Part shown: piece after piece, positions 63,631 through 64,000 of the stretch
Numbering within the stretch: position 1 is the first letter of the stretch
How the letters are laid out: each line of letters opens with the position of its first letter
NCBI GenBank assembly: GCA_003339415.1
Contig: PDHQ01000151.1
Coordinates: 1-64,000, forward strand
Length of the DNA stretch: 64,000 nucleotides
Source: Ophiocordyceps camponoti-saundersi (nom. inval.)
Taxonomy: Eukaryota; Ascomycota; Sordariomycetes; Hypocreales; Ophiocordycipitaceae
Reading direction: 5' to 3'
Program-made: the position numbers and the translations under genes
Notes under the pieces: generated by a model
Told to the model about the DNA's origin: nothing
Database searches by the model: none
The model's input: only the letters and a program-made list of their open reading frames with translations

Positions 63631-64000
63631 ATTAGTTTTTTTCGCTTAAATAATTACGCTAATTTAATTTTATAATATAATTTTATAAAAGTAAAATAAA
63701 TAAAGGAGATAGGGCCTTTAGCTTTATAATAAATATATAAAAACCGCTTTATAGCGATAATTTTATTATTTATCTTACTAGCTATTTACTTAGCCCCGAA
63801 GCTAGATTATCTTAACTATATATAAAATATTAACTTAACCGCGTAAAATATAAAACTAACCGCGCTTATTATAGCCGCGGCCTTAGCTATAGCCTTAACC
63901 TTAATTATAATTATAAGTATAAACTAAAGCTATTTATTTTTTTTTTACTAATAGCTTCTCCTTTTTACTAAATATAATATAATTATTAACTAATATTATA

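Larger units (their letters stand above)
58795..64000 (+). mobile_element. LINE-A copy A6, 5' complete, runs off the window
   Basis: Begins ACTTTTTACGAAAATAGGATAGGACC like the 5' end of A4 and is collinear with A4 to about position 35029 of A4. It holds ORF1 (58910-60240), ORF2 (60410-63630) and the first part of the antisense region. It is placed head-to-head with the 5' part of A5, which it interrupts. Together with A4 it is the least eroded LINE-A copy (CpG-rich blocks at 58885-58930 and 60240-60300). Confidence 0.9.

Noticed and set aside
1..64000. Bacterial, mitochondrial or AT-rich protist DNA
   Set aside because: The absence of CpA/TpG with retained CpG, the Tad-type LINEs, the chromovirus-like gypsy element and the nested TSDs point to a RIP-competent fungus. 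No mitochondrial or bacterial genes were seen.
1..64000. Intact protein-coding genes
   Set aside because: ATG is almost absent, TAA/TAG are dense in all six frames and every recognisable motif lies in a stop-riddled retroelement frame.
1..64000. Telomere repeats
   Set aside because: TTAGGG/CCCTAA occur only as isolated matches, never in tandem.
1..64000. tRNA or 5S rRNA genes
   Set aside because: No cloverleaf with intact A and B boxes was noticed; the B box (GGTTCGANTCC) contains no CpA and could survive, but I saw no convincing match. A tRNA scan would settle it.

Overview
This window looks like a block of transposon-filled heterochromatin from a filamentous ascomycete (Pezizomycotina). 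The main clue is composition. The DNA is very AT-rich, yet CpA and TpG are almost missing on both strands while CpG and GpC remain common. That is the mark of repeat-induced point mutation (RIP, C to T in CpA) run nearly to completion. ATG and TGA have almost vanished with TpG, and Gln and Trp codons have become TAA or TAG. No intact protein gene is visible, and I see no rRNA, tRNA or CRISPR. The fossil frames are still readable if Y is taken as H, C or Y, a stop as Q or W, and N (after a codon ending in T) as D.

Nearly everything belongs to a few retroelement families, nested in one another. LINE-A is a Tad-like non-LTR retrotransposon of about 6.7 kb (ORF1 with a CCHC knuckle; ORF2 with AP endonuclease and reverse transcriptase), with 16-17 bp target-site duplications (TSDs) and a (TAA)n tail. 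Six copies are present. LINE-C is a second, older Tad-like LINE. Element B is a 1.87-1.90 kb tailed repeat in three copies, with TSDs of 11-16 bp. G (5.94 kb, 325-bp LTRs, two copies) and L2 (about 609-bp LTRs, with a chromodomain after integrase) are Ty3/gypsy elements. D is a poorly understood tailed unit with a minisatellite and an Asn-rich reading frame.

Layout: 1-1494, AT-rich leader with short repeats and an LTR-like promoter patch. 1495-4024, LINE-A fragment A1 (+). 4025-6800, LINE-C (-). 6801-7296 and 15779-17008, LINE-A fragment A3 (+), split by full-length A2 (-, 7314-15761), which is itself split by B1 (8228-10095). 17009-21180, unit D. 21181-47833, G1 (+). Its 5' LTR is split by L2 (about 21462-40313), which holds B2 (24444-26340) and full-length A4 (+, 29815-36544). 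Its 3' LTR is split by B3 (45735-47611) and then by A5 (-, 47834-58794). A5 is split by G2 (-, 50735-56675) and joined head-to-head by A6 (+, 58795 to beyond the window). TSDs at A2, A4, B1, B2, B3, G2 and L2 support the nesting order, which reaches about five levels.

Two points stand out. First, LINE-A carries about 1.9 kb between the end of ORF2 and its tail, and in that stretch a hydrophilic frame with a PPPY motif runs antisense to ORF2; the frame is readable in four copies, including two subfamilies that differ by more than RIP transitions. Elements B and D also have their most readable frame antisense to their tail. Second, older insertions look poorer in CpG and GpC than younger ones, although all are saturated at CpA. 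This suggests slow erosion of second-choice sites by repeated rounds of RIP. All element names are local labels; no database was searched.
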